Shown: piece by piece, positions 48,134 to 56,683 of the stretch
Layout: every line of letters starts with the position of its first letter
Position numbering within the stretch: the first letter of the stretch is position 1
Assembly (NCBI GenBank): GCA_942492965.1
Contig: OW818656.1
Location: 2,852,001 to 2,916,000 of the forward strand
DNA from: Sphingosinicella sp942492965
GTDB lineage: Bacteria; Pseudomonadota; Alphaproteobacteria; Sphingomonadales; Sphingomonadaceae
Length of the DNA stretch: 64,000 nucleotides
Direction of reading: 5' to 3'
Notes under the pieces: generated by a model
Database searches by the model: none
Told to the model about the DNA's origin: nothing
Seen by the model: the letters and a program-made list of their open reading frames with translations, nothing else
Translations under genes and position numbers: made by a program

Positions 48134-50227
48134 ATGCGTTCGATGCTTCTCGCCGCGTGTGCGGTTCAGGTTCTTGCGCTTCCGGCGCTTGCACAAGCCT
48201 CTGGCGAGCAGAAGAGCGACGATCTCCATACGATCGGCGACGATATCGTGGTGACCGCGCCTTATGCCCGCTCGCGAGCCGACCTTCTCTCGGGCACCTC
48301 GGTGATGACCGAAGGCGAGCTCCGGCAATCGCTGCAGCCGCAGATCGGCGAGGTGATCGCACGCCAACCCGGCGTTTCGGCGACGAGTTTCTCGCCCGGC
48401 GCCTCGCGCCCCGTTCTGCGCGGTATGCAGGGTGAGCGCATCCGCGTGCTGACCGACGGCATCGGCTCGATCGACGTGTCGAACACGTCGGCCGACCACG
48501 CCGTCACGATCGATCCGATCACCGCGCAGCGCGTCGAAATCATTCGCGGCCCGGCGTCGCTGCTTTACGGCTCGTCGGCGATCGGGGGCGTCGTCAACGT
48601 GCTCGACAAGCGCATTCCGCGCGCGGTTCCCGAGCACGGCGTTCATTTCGATGCGATCGGCAGCGTCGCGAGCGCAGCCGACGAAGTGAGCGTCGCCGCC
48701 GGTATCGATGCCGCGCTTACCGACAAGATCGTCGCCCACGTCGACGGCAGCTGGCGCGACACCAACAATCTCAGGATCGGCGGCTACGCGCTCGCCCCCG
48801 AGCTTCGCGAGCACGCACTCGAACACGCTGCGGAAGGCGATGAGGAAGCCGCCGAAGCCGCCGCCGTGCGCGGCCGCCTCCCGAACAGCTTCACGCGCAC
48901 CAAGACGGCGGGCGGCGGTCTTGCGATCATCACCGATGGCGGATCGCTGGGCTTTTCGGTCGGCTATTTCAATTCGAACTACGGCGTTCCGGAACGTCCC
49001 ACGCTCCACGAGCATGAGGAAGGCGAGGGCGAAGGCGAGGAAGAGGGCCACGAGCACGGCGATGTCAGCATCGGCCTCAAGCAGTGGCGCGCCGACGTGC
49101 GCGGCGAGGTCGAGCTTGGCGAAGGCTTCCTCGAAACGCTGCGCGTCCGCGTCGGCTACGCCGATTACACACACACCGAGTTCGAAGGCGACGAGGTCGG
49201 CACGGTGTTCGACAACCAGGGCGTCGAGGGCCGCGTCGAGCTCGTGCAGGCGAAGCGCGGCGCGTGGAACGGCGCCTTCGGCGGCCAGTTCTACATCCGC
49301 GATTTCTCGGCAGTCGGCGAAGAAGCCTTCCTGCCGCCGAACGAGACCGAACAGTTCGGCCTGTTCACGGTGCAGGAGCTGAACCTCGGCGCGCTCGGTG
49401 TCGAAGCCTCGGGCCGCTACGAGCGCACCAACGTGACTTCGAACGCGGTCGGTGTCACCCGTCATTTCAATGCCTTCTCCGCCGCACTTGGCGCACGCTA
49501 CGAACTGACGGACGGCATCAACATCGGCATCAACGGCTCGCGCGCCGTGCGTGCGCCCTCCGCCGAGGAGCTGTTCTCCAACGGTCCGCACATCGCGACA
49601 CAGGCGTTCGAGGTCGGCGATCCAACGCTTGCCAAGGAAAAGAGCTGGGGCCTCGAAGCCTTCCTGCGCGGCGAAACGGGCGGTGTCGCCTTCTCGCTCG
49701 GCGCCTTCGCGAGCTGGTTCAAGAACTACATCTACGAGGCGGACACGGGGCTGGAGGAAGATGAACTTCCCGTCTTCCAGTATTCGCAGGCCGACGCGAC
49801 CTACTACGGGCTCGAAGCCGAACTCTCCGCGCCGCTGTTCACGGCCGGGGATTTCCGCTTCGTTGCCGACGGTGTGGCTGACTACGTCCGCGCGAAGATC
49901 GATTCGGTCGGCCCGGCGCCGCGCATCCCGCCGCTTCGGGTGCTCGGCGGCATCGAGGCGCAGTCGGATCTCGTCACGGGCCGCGTCGAGGTCGAATGGA
50001 GCGACGAGCAGACGCGCGTCGCGGCGTTCGAAACCGCAACCGGCTCGCACACGCTGGTGAACGCCTCCGTCTTGTGGCGCGTGCTCGGCGTGGATAGCCC
50101 CGCCACGCTGCAGCTATCGGCGAACAACCTCTTCGATGTCGATGCGCGCCGCCACGCGAGCTTCACCAAGGACTACGTGCCGCTCGGGGGCCGCGACGTG
50201 CGGGCGACGCTCAGCCTCAGTTTCTAG
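48134..50227 (+). CDS. znuD: TonB-dependent receptor, ZnuD-like zinc receptor
   Basis: 697-residue outer-membrane receptor. Signal MRSMLLAACAVQVLALPALA, TonB box DDIVVTAP, plug with GEVIARQPGVSATSFSPGAS, RPVLRGMQGERIRVLTDGI and IIRGPASLLYGSSAIGGVVN, and the C-terminal LSLSF. Two predicted external loops are rich in His/Glu: REHALEHAAEGDEEAAE and LHEHEEGEGEGEEEGHEHGD, as in zinc-binding ZnuD. ATG 48134 follows AGGGAG; GTG 48128 is also in frame. The probable Zur box upstream supports zinc. No ABC zinc importer is in the window. Confidence 0.9.
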   Translation: MRSMLLAACAVQVLALPALAQASGEQKSDDLHTIGDDIVVTAPYARSRADLLSGTSVMTEGELRQSLQPQIGEVIARQPGVSATSFSPGASRPVLRGMQGERIRVLTDGIGSIDVSNTSADHAVTIDPITAQRVEIIRGPASLLYGSSAIGGVVNVLDKRIPRAVPEHGVHFDAIGSVASAADEVSVAAGIDAALTDKIVAHVDGSWRDTNNLRIGGYALAPELREHALEHAAEGDEEAAEAAAVRGRLPNSFTRTKTAGGGLAIITDGGSLGFSVGYFNSNYGVPERPTLHEHEEGEGEGEEEGHEHGDVSIGLKQWRADVRGEVELGEGFLETLRVRVGYADYTHTEFEGDEVGTVFDNQGVEGRVELVQAKRGAWNGAFGGQFYIRDFSAVGEEAFLPPNETEQFGLFTVQELNLGALGVEASGRYERTNVTSNAVGVTRHFNAFSAALGARYELTDGINIGINGSRAVRAPSAEELFSNGPHIATQAFEVGDPTLAKEKSWGLEAFLRGETGGVAFSLGAFASWFKNYIYEADTGLEEDELPVFQYSQADATYYGLEAELSAPLFTAGDFRFVADGVADYVRAKIDSVGPAPRIPPLRVLGGIEAQSDLVTGRVEVEWSDEQTRVAAFETATGSHTLVNASVLWRVLGVDSPATLQLSANNLFDVDARRHASFTKDYVPLGGRDVRATLSLSF

Positions 50228-50301
50228 CCGGGTTGCGTCCGGCGCCCGCCGGGGTTTATGGGCCTTCTTCGCAGATGCAACATGCGGTGAAGGAGGCCCA
50301 A

Positions 50302-50724
50302 ATGATCGGACGCTTGAACCATGTCGGGATCGCAACCCCGTCGATCGACAAGGCCGTCGCCGTCTATCGTGATTTCCTTGGCGCGACGAAGATCCACGAA
50401 AAGTTCGCACTGCCCGCGCAGGGTGTGTGGGTCTGTTTCGTCGATACGCCGAACAGCCAGATCGAACTGATTGAGCCTTACGGCGACGATTCGCCCATCC
50501 ACGGTTTCCTGAAAAAGAACCCGGCGGGCGGCCAGCACCACGTGTGTTTCGAGGTGCCTGACATCATCACCGCGCGTGATGACATGCGCGCGAAGGGTGC
50601 CACCGTTCTCGGCACCGGCGAACCGCGTATCGGCGCGCACGGCACGCCGGTGATCTTCATTCACCCCAAGGACATGGGCGGCGTTCTTGTCGAGCTGATG
50701 GAAACGCCGAAGGACGCGCATTGA
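50302..50724 (+). CDS. mce: Methylmalonyl-CoA epimerase
   Basis: 140-residue VOC-fold enzyme that interconverts (R)- and (S)-methylmalonyl-CoA in propionate and branched-chain breakdown. Metal ligands and motifs: MIGRLNHVGIATPSIDKAV, SQIELIEPYGDDSPI, GGQHHVCFEVPDI and MGGVLVELMETPK. ATG 50302 follows AAGGAGG. TesB follows immediately, with stop and start overlapping by one base. Confidence 0.93.
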   Translation: MIGRLNHVGIATPSIDKAVAVYRDFLGATKIHEKFALPAQGVWVCFVDTPNSQIELIEPYGDDSPIHGFLKKNPAGGQHHVCFEVPDIITARDDMRAKGATVLGTGEPRIGAHGTPVIFIHPKDMGGVLVELMETPKDAH

Positions 50725-51593
50725 TGAACGCCGAGGAGATGGTCGCGGATCTCGTGTCCGCGCTCGATCTGGAACGAATCGAGGAGAATCTGTTCCGCGG
50801 CCGCAACACGGGCGAGGGCTTTCGCCGGCTGTTCGGCGGGCAGGTGATCGCGCAGGCGCTTGTCGCGGCGAGCCGCACGGTTGCGGACGACCGCCCGCCG
50901 CACAGTCTCCACGCCTATTTCATGCGCGAAGGCGACCACAATGTCCCCGTGGTCTATCAGGTCGAGCGCGACCGCGACGGCAAGAGCTTCTCGACCCGGC
51001 GTGTCATCGCCATCCAGCACGGCCGACCGATCTTCAACCTCGCGGCGTCGTTCCAGGTCGAGGAAAAGGGGCTGGAGCATCAGTTCGACATGCCCGATGT
51101 GCCGGCTCCGGAAACGCTGATCAGCGACATGGACTGGCGGCTGCAGTTCGCCGATCAGATTCCCGAGGCGGCGCTCGAGCGTTTCCTGCAGGAACGGCCG
51201 ATCGAGTTCCGCCGCGTCGATCCGTCGATACCGGGCAGCGGGACGAGGCCGCCGCAGCAGAACATCTGGTTCAAGGCAATCGCGCCGGTGCCGGACGATG
51301 CCGCGCTGCATCGCTGCATGTTAGCCTACGCCTCCGACATGACGCTTTTGTCGACGAGCGAGCGGCCGCACAATATCGCCTGGTGGGACGAAGCGATGCA
51401 GATCGCCAGCCTCGATCACGCGCTCTGGTTCCACGCGCCGTTCCGCGTCGACGACTGGCTGCTCTACGTGCAGGACAGCCCGCGCTCTTCAGGCGCACGC
51501 GGCTTCAACCGCGGGCTCATCTACGACCGGTCCGGCGTTCTCGTCGCTTCGGTGACGCAGGAGGGGTTGATCCGGAAACGCGATCTCGCCTGA
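50724..51593 (+). CDS. tesB: Acyl-CoA thioesterase II
   Basis: 289-residue double-hotdog thioesterase that hydrolyses acyl-CoA. Signatures: LFRGRNTGEGFRRLFGGQVI, AQALVAASRTVADDRPPHSL, HAYFMREGD, and the catalytic Asp in IASLDHALWFHAPFRVDDWL with a nearby Gln/Ser (VQDSPRSSGARGFNRGLIYD). Start ATG 50724 overlaps the mce stop. It ends 2 bp from the convergent nhaA stop. Confidence 0.94.
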   Translation: MNAEEMVADLVSALDLERIEENLFRGRNTGEGFRRLFGGQVIAQALVAASRTVADDRPPHSLHAYFMREGDHNVPVVYQVERDRDGKSFSTRRVIAIQHGRPIFNLAASFQVEEKGLEHQFDMPDVPAPETLISDMDWRLQFADQIPEAALERFLQERPIEFRRVDPSIPGSGTRPPQQNIWFKAIAPVPDDAALHRCMLAYASDMTLLSTSERPHNIAWWDEAMQIASLDHALWFHAPFRVDDWLLYVQDSPRSSGARGFNRGLIYDRSGVLVASVTQEGLIRKRDLA

Positions 51594-51595
51594 CG

Positions 51596-52786
51596 TTACG
51601 GCGCCGGTTCGCGGCGTGCGATCGACAGCACCACCGCGCCGAGGATGCCCGAGAGCAGCGAGCCGCCGAGCACGCCGAGCTTCACCTCGTCGAGATAGAT
51701 GTCGGAGGCGTAGGAGAGCCCGCCGATGAACAGGCTCATCGTGAAGCCGATGCCGCAGAGCAGCGCCACGCCATAGACCTGCGCAGTAGAGGCGTGGACT
51801 GGATAGTCGGCGAGGCCGAGCTTCTTCATCACCCAGATCACGCCGAACACGCCGACCTGCTTTCCCATGAAAAGGCCGAGCGTGATGCCGAGCACGATCG
51901 GGCTGACGAGCATTTCCGCGGTGACGTTCGCGAACGAAAGCCCGGCGTTGGCGAAGCCGAAGATCGGCACGATCGCGAACGCGACCCAGCCGGCGATGGC
52001 GTGTTCGAGCCGGTGCAGCGGCGAATGTTCGTCGTCGATGTGGGTCGCCGTCTGTGTCAGCGGGATGGTGAGCGCGACGGCAACGCCCGCCAGCGTCGCA
52101 TGAACGCCCGAAAGCAGCATCGCCGTCCACACGCCCGCGCCCACGATCAGGTAGGGCCAGAGCGAACGGATGCCGAAGCGGTTGAAACCGTAAAGTACCG
52201 CGATCAGCAGCACCGCCGCCACAAGCGCGGCGAGATTGAGCTCGGCTGTATAGAACAGCGCGATGATCACGATGGCGCCGAGGTCGTCGATGATGGCGAC
52301 TGCGGTCAGGAACACCTTCAGCGACACGGGAACGCGCGGCCCCAGCAGCGTGAGGACGCCGAGCGCGAAGGCGATGTCGGTGGCGGAAGGGATCGCCCAG
52401 CCGCGAATCGTGGCGGCATCACCGATGTTGAATGCGGCGAAGATGAGCGCGGGCACGATCATGCCGCCGGCCGCGGCGGCGCCCGGAAGCACACGGCGTT
52501 CCCACGTCGAAAGCTGGCCGTCCAGAAGCTCGCGCTTCACTTCCAGCCCGACGAGCAGGAAGAAGATCGCCATCAGCCCGTCGTTGATCCAGTGGCTGAG
52601 CGAAAGCGGACCGACATAGGCTTTGAGCGTGCTGAAATACGCGTCCGAAAGCGGCGAATTGGCCACGATCAGTGCTGCTGCCGCAGCCACCATCAGCACG
52701 ATGCCGCCAGCGGATTCCGTCCGCAGGAACTCGCGCAGCGCCGACTGTGGGCGTTCGATCACCAGAGTGCGCAGATCGTTTATCAT
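51596..52786 (-). CDS. nhaA: Na+/H+ antiporter NhaA
   Basis: 396-residue inner-membrane antiporter for sodium and pH homeostasis. The transport aspartates are present: Asp137 in PSATDIAFALGVL and Asp167-Asp168 in AVAIIDDLGAIVI. Also FFLLVGLEVKRELLDGQLS and the unwound helices GGMIVPALIF and SGVHATLAGVAVALT. The leader contains a possibly structured RNA and a nine-codon upstream frame whose stop overlaps the ATG. Confidence 0.95.
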   Translation of the reverse strand: MINDLRTLVIERPQSALREFLRTESAGGIVLMVAAAAALIVANSPLSDAYFSTLKAYVGPLSLSHWINDGLMAIFFLLVGLEVKRELLDGQLSTWERRVLPGAAAAGGMIVPALIFAAFNIGDAATIRGWAIPSATDIAFALGVLTLLGPRVPVSLKVFLTAVAIIDDLGAIVIIALFYTAELNLAALVAAVLLIAVLYGFNRFGIRSLWPYLIVGAGVWTAMLLSGVHATLAGVAVALTIPLTQTATHIDDEHSPLHRLEHAIAGWVAFAIVPIFGFANAGLSFANVTAEMLVSPIVLGITLGLFMGKQVGVFGVIWVMKKLGLADYPVHASTAQVYGVALLCGIGFTMSLFIGGLSYASDIYLDEVKLGVLGGSLLSGILGAVVLSIARREPAP

Positions 52787-52864
52787 CTCACCTCGTCCGC
52801 AACGTTCACCATGCGCTCCAAATGGGGTTACAGGAGCCGGCTGGGGGCGAAAACCCCAAACCGG
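52783..52864 (-). promoter_or_regulatory. Structured nhaA leader, candidate ion-sensing RNA, with upstream ORF
   Basis: On the minus strand CCGG (52864-52861) and GGGG (52857-52854) can pair with CCCC (about 52846-52843) and CCGG (52840-52837). A second hairpin, GCTCC/GGAGC (52837-52833 with 52819-52815), encloses a loop containing AACCCC (52829-52824). That loop is exactly complementary to GGGGTT (52857-52852) of the first hairpin, so a pseudoknot or switch is possible. A nine-codon frame (ATG 52812, stop 52783-52785, MVNVADEVR) ends across the nhaA start codon. Structured nhaA-I/II RNAs are known upstream of nhaA; membership here is unproven. Confidence 0.4.
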
Positions 52865-52939
52865 ACGCCCGACCTGCTGAAATATGCCGCTTGCCCGCGC
52901 ACGCCGGGTGTCCGACTATCCGCGCAAGGAGATATAATA

Positions 52940-53563
52940 ATGGGGCTTTGGGATCGCTATGCCGTGCCGGCAATCGTATCGTGCGCCTGCACGTCGAAAC
53001 CGGTCATGCGGCAGCGCGCGAAGGTTGTGCCGGAAGCTTCGGGGGCAGTGCTCGAACTCGGGTGCGGCGCGGGCACGAACTTCGCTTTTTACGATCCGGC
53101 GCGCGTTACGCGGCTTCATGCCGTGGAACCCGCACCCGGCATGGTTGCCCGTGCGCGGGAGAGGGCGCGGCACACCGCTATCACGGACCGCGTGCAGTTT
53201 CACGAGACGGGCGCGGAGAGCCTGCCGCTGGAGGACGAAAGCATCGATACGGCGGTGGTCACCTTCGTGCTCTGCACCATCCCGGATTGGCGCAGCGCGC
53301 TTCACGAGGTGCGCCGCGTGCTGAAGCCCGGCGGCCGCGTGCTGTTTTCCGAACACGGCCTTGCGCCCGATGCGGACGTCGCGCGCTGGCAGCACCGTAT
53401 CGAGCCGGTATGGAAGAGCCTTCTCGGCGGCTGTCATCTGACGCGCGATCCCGCCGCCATGCTCGCCGCAAGCGGGTTTCGGGTCGAACGCGAGACCATG
53501 TACCTGCCCTCGACGCCGCGCTTCGCGGGCTTTGCGAGCTGGGGCGCGGCGGTACCCTCATGA
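52940..53563 (+). CDS. Class I SAM methyltransferase, METTL7-like
   Basis: 207-residue methyltransferase: MGLWDRYAVPAIVSCACTSK, SAM motif LELGCGAG (38-45), NFAFYDPARVTRLHAVEPAP and VVTFVLCTIPDWRSALHEVR. The late motifs LFSEHGLAPD and LGGCHLTRDP resemble those of human METTL7A/B, which methylate thiols; this is an analogy from motif layout. ATG 52940 follows AAGGAGA. Its stop overlaps the TetR start (ATGA). Substrate unknown. Confidence 0.85.
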   Translation: MGLWDRYAVPAIVSCACTSKPVMRQRAKVVPEASGAVLELGCGAGTNFAFYDPARVTRLHAVEPAPGMVARARERARHTAITDRVQFHETGAESLPLEDESIDTAVVTFVLCTIPDWRSALHEVRRVLKPGGRVLFSEHGLAPDADVARWQHRIEPVWKSLLGGCHLTRDPAAMLAASGFRVERETMYLPSTPRFAGFASWGAAVPS

Positions 53564-54177
53564 CACCCGGTCCCATGGGTCAGGTCGCCCGGCTGGTGCC
53601 GCGCGGAGAGGAGGTCGTCGATGGCCGCCGGCAGCGCAGCGAACGCAGCCGCGCGCAGATCGTCGCGGCGATGCTCGCCGTTATCGAAGGCGGTGACATG
53701 GACCCGGGCGCTGCGGCGGTCGCCGAGGCGGCAGGCGTCTCGCTCCGCACCGTGTTCAGGCATTTCGAGGAGATGGACAGCCTCTACCGCGAACTGAACG
53801 CGCAGCTGGAGGCGGATATCCTGCCGATGGTGTTGACGCCGTTCGAAGCGCGCGACTGGCAGGGCAGGGCGCGAGAGGTCGTGACGCGACGGGCGCGCAT
53901 CTACGAGCGGCTGATGCCGTTCAAGACCGCGGCGCACGCGCGCCGGTTCCAGTCCCGATATCTGATGGATGCCCACCTGCGCTTTCTCGCGATTGAACGC
54001 GCGGCGCTGCAGGCGATCCTGCCCGCCGAGGTGCGGTCGAATACGGCGTTGTTCGCGGCGTTCGAGATGGTCACGGGGTTCCAGTCGTGGCAGCGCCTGC
54101 GGCAGGATCAGAACCTCGAGCCAGAAGACGCGGAGGCGGCGATGCGGTTTGCCGTCGAACGGCTGCTTGGTCTGTGA
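53560..54177 (+). CDS. TetR-family transcriptional regulator
   Basis: 205-residue regulator: RSERSRAQIVAAMLAVIEGG, DPGAAAVAEAAGVSLRTVFR, HFEEMDSLYRELNAQLEADI. Helix-turn-helix at about residues 30-75, then a ligand domain. ATG 53560 overlaps the methyltransferase stop; ATG 53575 is possible. It overlaps the FGE gene by 4 bp, so methyltransferase, regulator and FGE form one transcript. Confidence 0.88.
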   Translation: MTPGPMGQVARLVPRGEEVVDGRRQRSERSRAQIVAAMLAVIEGGDMDPGAAAVAEAAGVSLRTVFRHFEEMDSLYRELNAQLEADILPMVLTPFEARDWQGRAREVVTRRARIYERLMPFKTAAHARRFQSRYLMDAHLRFLAIERAALQAILPAEVRSNTALFAAFEMVTGFQSWQRLRQDQNLEPEDAEAAMRFAVERLLGL

Positions 54178-55055
54178 AGCGCCTCGCTGTCCTCGCGCTT
54201 GCATTGCTCAGCGCGTGCGGTGCGCGCGGCGGCGATGCGGCGTGCGGAATTCCTGCGGGCAGGCTCGGCGCTTTCGTGGAGGTACCGGAAGGGCGCTTCA
54301 TCAAGGGCGCCGCACCGCGCTATCCCGAGGAACGTCCTGAAGTGTCGCTGCATGTCGGCGCGTTCCGCATCCAGGCGCATGAGGTCACGAACGATCAGTT
54401 CGCGGCCTTCGTGAAGGCCGCTGGCTATCTCACCGATGCCGAGCGCACGGCAGGCGACGCCGATGGCGGATCGGCGGTGTTCACGGCGCCCGAAGGCGGC
54501 GAGAGCCGGCCGTGGAAGCTGGTGCAGGGCGCGACGTGGCGCACGCCGGAAGGGCCAGGCTCGGATATCGCCGGGCGTGGCCGCGATCCCGTCGTGCACG
54601 TCTCCCCCGCCGATGCCGCCGCCTATGCCGCGTGGGCGGGCGGGCGTCTGCCGACCGAGGTCGAGTGGGAATATGCAGCGTCGCTCGGCCTGCCGAAGGG
54701 CGGCGATCAGGAAGCGGGCGCCTACGGGCCTGAAGCGCGGCCGGTCGCCAACACGTGGCAGGGCCTGTTCCCCGAGGAGCAGAAGGCGGCAGACGGCTTC
54801 GCGGGCCGCGCGCCCGTGGGCTGCTTTCCGCCGAGCCGCATCGGCCTTTACGACATGATCGGCAACGTCTGGGAAATCACCGAGACGCCCTACGGCGAGG
54901 GCACGCAGACGATCAAGGGCGGCTCCTATCTCTGTTCGGAGAACTTCTGCCGCCGCTACCGCCCCGCCGCGCGCCAGCCGCAGGAGGCGCGCTTCTCCGC
55001 AAGCCACGTCGGCTTCCGCATCGTCAAAGATGCACCGTCTCAGTTGGGCCAGTAG
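54174..55055 (+). CDS. Formylglycine-generating enzyme (SUMF1/FGE family), lipoprotein
   Basis: 293-residue sulfatase-maturation enzyme that oxidises the active-site Cys of sulfatases to formylglycine. The catalytic Cys pair is present (Cys254 and Cys259 in GGSYLCSENFCRRYRPAARQ), together with AAYAAWAGGRLPTEVEWEYA, GLYDMIGNVWEIT and SASHVGFRIVK. A lipoprotein signal (LALALLSAC) places it outside the cytoplasm. GTG 54174 overlaps the TetR stop. Its 3' end overlaps the sulfatase gene by 16 bp on the opposite strand, and the two sulfatases with CxPSR motifs next door are the likely substrates. Confidence 0.93.
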   Translation: MKRLAVLALALLSACGARGGDAACGIPAGRLGAFVEVPEGRFIKGAAPRYPEERPEVSLHVGAFRIQAHEVTNDQFAAFVKAAGYLTDAERTAGDADGGSAVFTAPEGGESRPWKLVQGATWRTPEGPGSDIAGRGRDPVVHVSPADAAAYAAWAGGRLPTEVEWEYAASLGLPKGGDQEAGAYGPEARPVANTWQGLFPEEQKAADGFAGRAPVGCFPPSRIGLYDMIGNVWEITETPYGEGTQTIKGGSYLCSENFCRRYRPAARQPQEARFSASHVGFRIVKDAPSQLGQ

Positions 55056-56683
55056 GCGACCTCATCCCCGGCGCCGACCCGCTCGGCGAGCGTCTTGTCG
55101 ATCGCGACAGGCGCTTCGATCGTATGCGGATAGAGCGGCGCCCGCCCGGCCTTGCGGTGCGCGTCGAGCAGCGCCGTCATCGCCTTAACGCGCGCCGGTT
55201 CGCGGTCCGCCAGGTTGGTCTTCTCGGTCGGGTCTGCGGCAAGGTTGAACAGCCACGCCTTCTTCGGCCGCTCCGTCACCTGCAGCTTCCAGTCGCCCTG
55301 CCGCACGACGCGGTAGTAAGCGCTCTGCCAGAAGAGCGCATCGTCGGCGCGCGGCGCGGCTTCGGCGAGCAGGTCGATACCGTCGATGGCGACACCGGTA
55401 GGGAGGGGCGCGCCCGCCGCCGCCGCGAAGGTCGGCATCAGATCGATATGCCCGGCGGGGCGCTCGATGCGCGTCCCGGGCGTGATGCGGGCGGGCCAGC
55501 GCATGAACAGCGGCACGCGGATGCCGCCTTCGAACATCGTGAGCTTCCAGCCCCGATAGGGCGCATTGATGTCGGGCAGGCCGATATAGCCCGCACCGCC
55601 GTTGTCGCTCGAAAACACGACGATGGTATTCTCGTCGAGGCCTTCATCCTTCAGCGCGGCGAGCACGCGCCCGACGCTCCTGTCGAGCGCGCGCACCATG
55701 GCGGCGTAAACGCGTTTCCGGTGCGGTCTGATGTCTCCGACCGCGTCATAGTCGGCGCGCGTCGCCTGTAGCGGCGTGTGGACACCCCAGTGCGCGAGAT
55801 AGAGGAAGAACGGCCGGTTGCGGTTGGCGCGGATCACCTTCACCGCCTCGTCGGTCCAGTAATCCGCAAGATAGCCGCCCGGCGCGAACAGCGGTCCTTC
55901 GTTGAACGATGCGGCATATTGCATCCGCGCCCACAGGAAGCGGTCGATGGGATCGAAATCGACGCGCGCGTTGACAACGCTTGGGTCGTCCTCCGGCTGG
56001 TGGAGCCCGCTCGCCATCAGCAGGCTCTCGTCGAAGCCCTGCGCGTTCGCGCCGAATTCCTTGCCGCTGCCGAGGTGCCACTTGCCGATATGGACGGTGT
56101 GATAGCCGGCGCCCTTCAGCACCTCCGCGATGGTCACTTCCGAACCCGGAAGGCCTTGTTCGTCGAAGGGCGGCACCTTGTCGTCCGCGTCGCGGTTCCA
56201 GTCGGCAGGCGGCAGGCCGGAGCGGTCATTGTCCGAAAACATCGCGACCATGCGCCCCATCCCGTCCGGTGTCGGCGTGAACTCGAAGCCCGTGCGCGTC
56301 GGATAGCGGCCGGTCAGGATCATCGCGCGTGAAGGCGCGCAGCTCGCCGTGCCCGCATAGGCCTGCGCGAACAGCGCGCCGTCCTTCGCGAGCCGGTCGA
56401 TGTTCGGCGTCGGCACGCGCCCGCCCGCGACACCGCCGCCGAACGCGGTAATGTCGTTGATGCCGAGATCATCGGCCAGGATGAAGACGATGTTGGGCGG
56501 CCGCTCGCCTGCGGGTGCGGTGGCCGGGCCTTCGTTCCACGCAACGGGGCTGTAGGGCGCGATGTCGCGATCCTTGGCGAGCGTGGTGACGAGCCACAGG
56601 ATCACCTCCTTGCGGTTCAGCCACGCCGCCGTGCCGAGCACAACCAGAAGAGCGGCGGCGGCGAGGGCCCACCGCCTTTTCAC
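55040..56683 (-). CDS. Sulfatase (Cys-type, membrane-anchored)
   Basis: 547-residue sulfatase. An N-terminal membrane anchor (RRWALAAAALLVVLGTAAWL) precedes the catalytic domain RPPNIVFILADDLGINDITA with metal-binding Asp71-Asp72. The sulfatase signature Cys115-Ala-Pro-Ser-Arg (GTASCAPSRAMILTGRYPTR) is the target of FGE. VHIGKWHLGSG and VVFSSDNGGAGY carry further conserved residues. Substrate class (aryl or glycan sulfate) is unknown. Start GTG 56683 overlaps the GST gene stop by 4 bp. Confidence 0.93.
   Translation of the reverse strand: MKRRWALAAAALLVVLGTAAWLNRKEVILWLVTTLAKDRDIAPYSPVAWNEGPATAPAGERPPNIVFILADDLGINDITAFGGGVAGGRVPTPNIDRLAKDGALFAQAYAGTASCAPSRAMILTGRYPTRTGFEFTPTPDGMGRMVAMFSDNDRSGLPPADWNRDADDKVPPFDEQGLPGSEVTIAEVLKGAGYHTVHIGKWHLGSGKEFGANAQGFDESLLMASGLHQPEDDPSVVNARVDFDPIDRFLWARMQYAASFNEGPLFAPGGYLADYWTDEAVKVIRANRNRPFFLYLAHWGVHTPLQATRADYDAVGDIRPHRKRVYAAMVRALDRSVGRVLAALKDEGLDENTIVVFSSDNGGAGYIGLPDINAPYRGWKLTMFEGGIRVPLFMRWPARITPGTRIERPAGHIDLMPTFAAAAGAPLPTGVAIDGIDLLAEAAPRADDALFWQSAYYRVVRQGDWKLQVTERPKKAWLFNLAADPTEKTNLADREPARVKAMTALLDAHRKAGRAPLYPHTIEAPVAIDKTLAERVGAGDEVAYWPN

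Noticed and set aside
48089..50050. 653-codon minus-strand frame
   Set aside because: Complement of the zinc receptor gene; Arg/Asp-rich without any motif.
51383..52937. Long N-terminal extension of the methyltransferase frame
   Set aside because: Runs through tesB and antisense to nhaA; the real start is ATG 52940 with AAGGAGA upstream.
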